Shown here piece after piece: positions 4,590-5,591 of a stretch of 5,591 nt of DNA; positions within the stretch are counted from its first letter, which is position 1, and each line of letters begins with the position of its first letter. The notes under the pieces were generated by a model. It had not been told where the DNA came from. It searched no databases and saw only the letters and a program-made list of their open reading frames with translations. The position numbers were made by a program, and so were the translations under genes. Origin of the DNA: Thermoleophilia bacterium (GTDB lineage Bacteria > Actinomycetota > Thermoleophilia > Gaiellales > SKUG01); NCBI GenBank assembly GCA_025964455.1, contig JAOPYU010000295.1:1-5591 (forward strand), read 5' to 3'.

Positions 4590-4616
4590 CGGGTTCGATT
4601 CCCGCTACCCGCTCCT
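4590..4616 (+). repeat. Putative attR, 27-bp copy of the tRNA-Gly 3' end
   Basis: It is identical to 2840-2866 and has the same orientation. It is not preceded by acceptor, D-arm or anticodon-arm sequence, so it is not a second tRNA gene but the far end of the integrated element. Backbone sequence resumes at 4617, and the next gene's stop is only 25 bp further. Confidence 0.85.
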
Positions 4617-4641
4617 TTCCTCCGAGCGAGCTCGCACGTGT

Positions 4642-5532
4642 TCAGTCGCCGGCGAGTGGATCGTCCCGACGGCGCAGGTCGATCATCCCGTTGACGCCCA
4701 TGGCACGAAGACGTGCCGTCCACGTCGCAGGGTCCGTCGAGCCGAGCTGCGGGAGGTTCCAGGCGTTCACTACCGCGAAGCTGCGACGCAGCAGGCGCAC
4801 GTCGGCGGCGGTGGTGAGACCCGCGAGGATCGCCACGCCGAGGCGCGGATCGTGCAGGGTCCGCGCGAACCGTTCGGCGAGCACGAACCCGGGGCCGAGC
4901 GGGACGGGCAGGTTGAGCGTGATCCAGCTCTCTGGGAAGCGGGCGCGCAGCGCGCGGATGGCGTCGGGGGACTGTGTCGCATGTGACCACGGCGTGATGA
5001 TGCCGACGTTGAAGGTGATGCTGCCCGAGGGCACCCCGATGCGCTCGAGCAGGGATGCGACCTGGGGCAGGGCGCGGGCTTCCTTGAGGTCGATGCGCAG
5101 GTGCTTGCCGGCGCGATGTGCGAGCAGCGCCCACTGTTCGAACGTGAGGTCGCTCGCGCCTCCCGCGTCGTGCACCATCACGGGAATCCCGTCCTTGATG
5201 CGGACGTCGCCCTCGACCGAATTGTACGGGCCGGCCAGGGCGTAGCCGAGCTGCGCGCGCGTGTTGGAGTAGTGGGCGTTGGTGATCGTCGAAGGATGGC
5301 TCCCCGGCGTGAATCGATGCGACGCGGGTGCCGACTCGGCGATCCGCGCGAGCTGCTCGAGCGTGGGCACCGGCAGCGGCAGCGCGGGATGGCTCGGCGG
5401 GATCCCGGGCAGCTCCGGGCCGGGCACGCGCCAAGCCGGGGCCGCGAGTGCGCGCGACATCGTCGCGGCGCGGTGCGTCGCGAGCCCCGTGGTGGGCGGT
5501 GGTACGGGGCTGGTCGGCGCGATGGTGGGCAT
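4642..5532 (-). CDS. GDPD-superfamily protein resembling FAM151/menorin
   Basis: 296 residues from ATG (complement of 5530-5532) to TGA (complement of 4642-4644). Residues 1-56 are Pro/Ala-rich and look disordered. From about residue 80 the sequence follows the glycerophosphodiester-phosphodiesterase barrel pattern: NAHYSNT (His87), SVEGDVRIKDGIPVMVHD (Glu107, Asp109, His121), LRIDLKE (146-151), ITFNVGIITP (172-181), and FPESWITLNLPV (199-210). The opening His, the ExDV pair and the HD of true GDPDs are matched, but NAHYSNT and IDLKE, plus the fN.gI block, are closer to the FAM151/menorin group, whose substrates are poorly known. A metal-dependent phosphodiesterase-like fold is likely; the reaction is not assignable. 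No signal peptide or lipobox is clear. The start is uncertain: no good SD precedes this ATG, an inner ATG lies at 5460, and the frame stays open to the window edge, so the gene may begin outside. Confidence 0.8.
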   Translation of the reverse strand: MPTIAPTSPVPPPTTGLATHRAATMSRALAAPAWRVPGPELPGIPPSHPALPLPVPTLEQLARIAESAPASHRFTPGSHPSTITNAHYSNTRAQLGYALAGPYNSVEGDVRIKDGIPVMVHDAGGASDLTFEQWALLAHRAGKHLRIDLKEARALPQVASLLERIGVPSGSITFNVGIITPWSHATQSPDAIRALRARFPESWITLNLPVPLGPGFVLAERFARTLHDPRLGVAILAGLTTAADVRLLRRSFAVVNAWNLPQLGSTDPATWTARLRAMGVNGMIDLRRRDDPLAGD

Positions 5533-5591
5533 GCAGGGAGATCCCGCGGATCGAGCAGATGGTAACCCACCGGCAGGTCGGTTGGCCCCGC

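Larger units (their letters stand above)
2840..4616. mobile_element. 1.75-kb decayed integrative element in tRNA-Gly
   Basis: The element is bounded by the 27-bp direct repeats (repeat-to-repeat distance 1,750 bp). Left copy: part of the complete tRNA-Gly. Right copy: only the tRNA 3' fragment. The content fits a mobile origin: a secreted lysozyme-like reading frame, a remnant of a tyrosine recombinase C-terminus out of frame with itself, and a HigBA-type toxin-antitoxin pair. Base composition in the toxin-antitoxin part is visibly richer in A and T than in the flanking backbone genes. No intact integrase, excisionase, replication or packaging gene is present. Excision would therefore need a recombinase in trans. 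I infer a relic or a satellite of a larger element, stabilised by the toxin-antitoxin pair. Confidence 0.75.

Noticed and set aside
4590..4616. Second tRNA-Gly gene
   Set aside because: Only the T arm and 3' acceptor strand are present; sequence before 4590 cannot form an acceptor partner, D arm or anticodon arm.
2840..4616. CRISPR array or transposon with terminal inverted repeats
   Set aside because: There are only two copies of the 27-bp repeat, far apart and in direct orientation, with no regular spacers, no terminal inverted repeats and no transposase.

Overview
The window is GC-rich throughout, has GTG starts, a leaderless-looking promoter and SD sites of the GAAAGG type. It reads like an actinobacterial chromosome. 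A member of the Thermoleophilia (Solirubrobacter/Patulibacter-like) is possible, but that is inference from style only; no marker gene fixes the taxon.

Left part (1-2450), chromosomal backbone. The 3' part of msrA (methionine sulfoxide reductase A, cut by the window edge) is followed by a gene for a small single-pass membrane protein. This protein has glycine every fourth residue in two blocks and a Gly/Tyr/Ser-rich tail. Convergent with it, only 5 bp away, is a 313-residue protein made of two cyclic-nucleotide-binding domains and no output domain.

Middle (2144-2863). A gene-free stretch of about 300 bp carries the leader of a cold-shock protein gene. The 67-residue CspA-type gene follows, ending in a very strong 14-bp-stem terminator, and then tRNA-Gly(CCC).

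Mobile island (2840-4616). The last part of the tRNA-Gly gene (T arm, acceptor strand and three bases beyond) is repeated exactly, over 27 bp, 1,750 bp downstream, without the rest of the tRNA. These are the expected attL and attR of an element integrated into the tRNA 3' end. Between them lie: a secreted lysozyme/transglycosylase-like reading frame that looks cut short; a frameshifted remnant of a tyrosine recombinase C-terminus (His and Tyr motif only); and an intact-looking HigB/HigA-type toxin-antitoxin pair. The pair has its own consensus-like promoter, an intergenic hairpin and a UUCG-loop terminator. The simplest reading is a decayed, integrase-less integrative element kept in place by its toxin-antitoxin module.

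Right part (4617-5591), backbone again. A leftward gene encodes a GDPD-like protein resembling the FAM151/menorin group; its 5' end is still open at the window edge.

The most notable content is the 1.75-kb tRNA-bounded island. Its parts belong to known families, so I do not claim a wholly new system. The miniature size, the loss of the integrase and the TA retention are the points to check.
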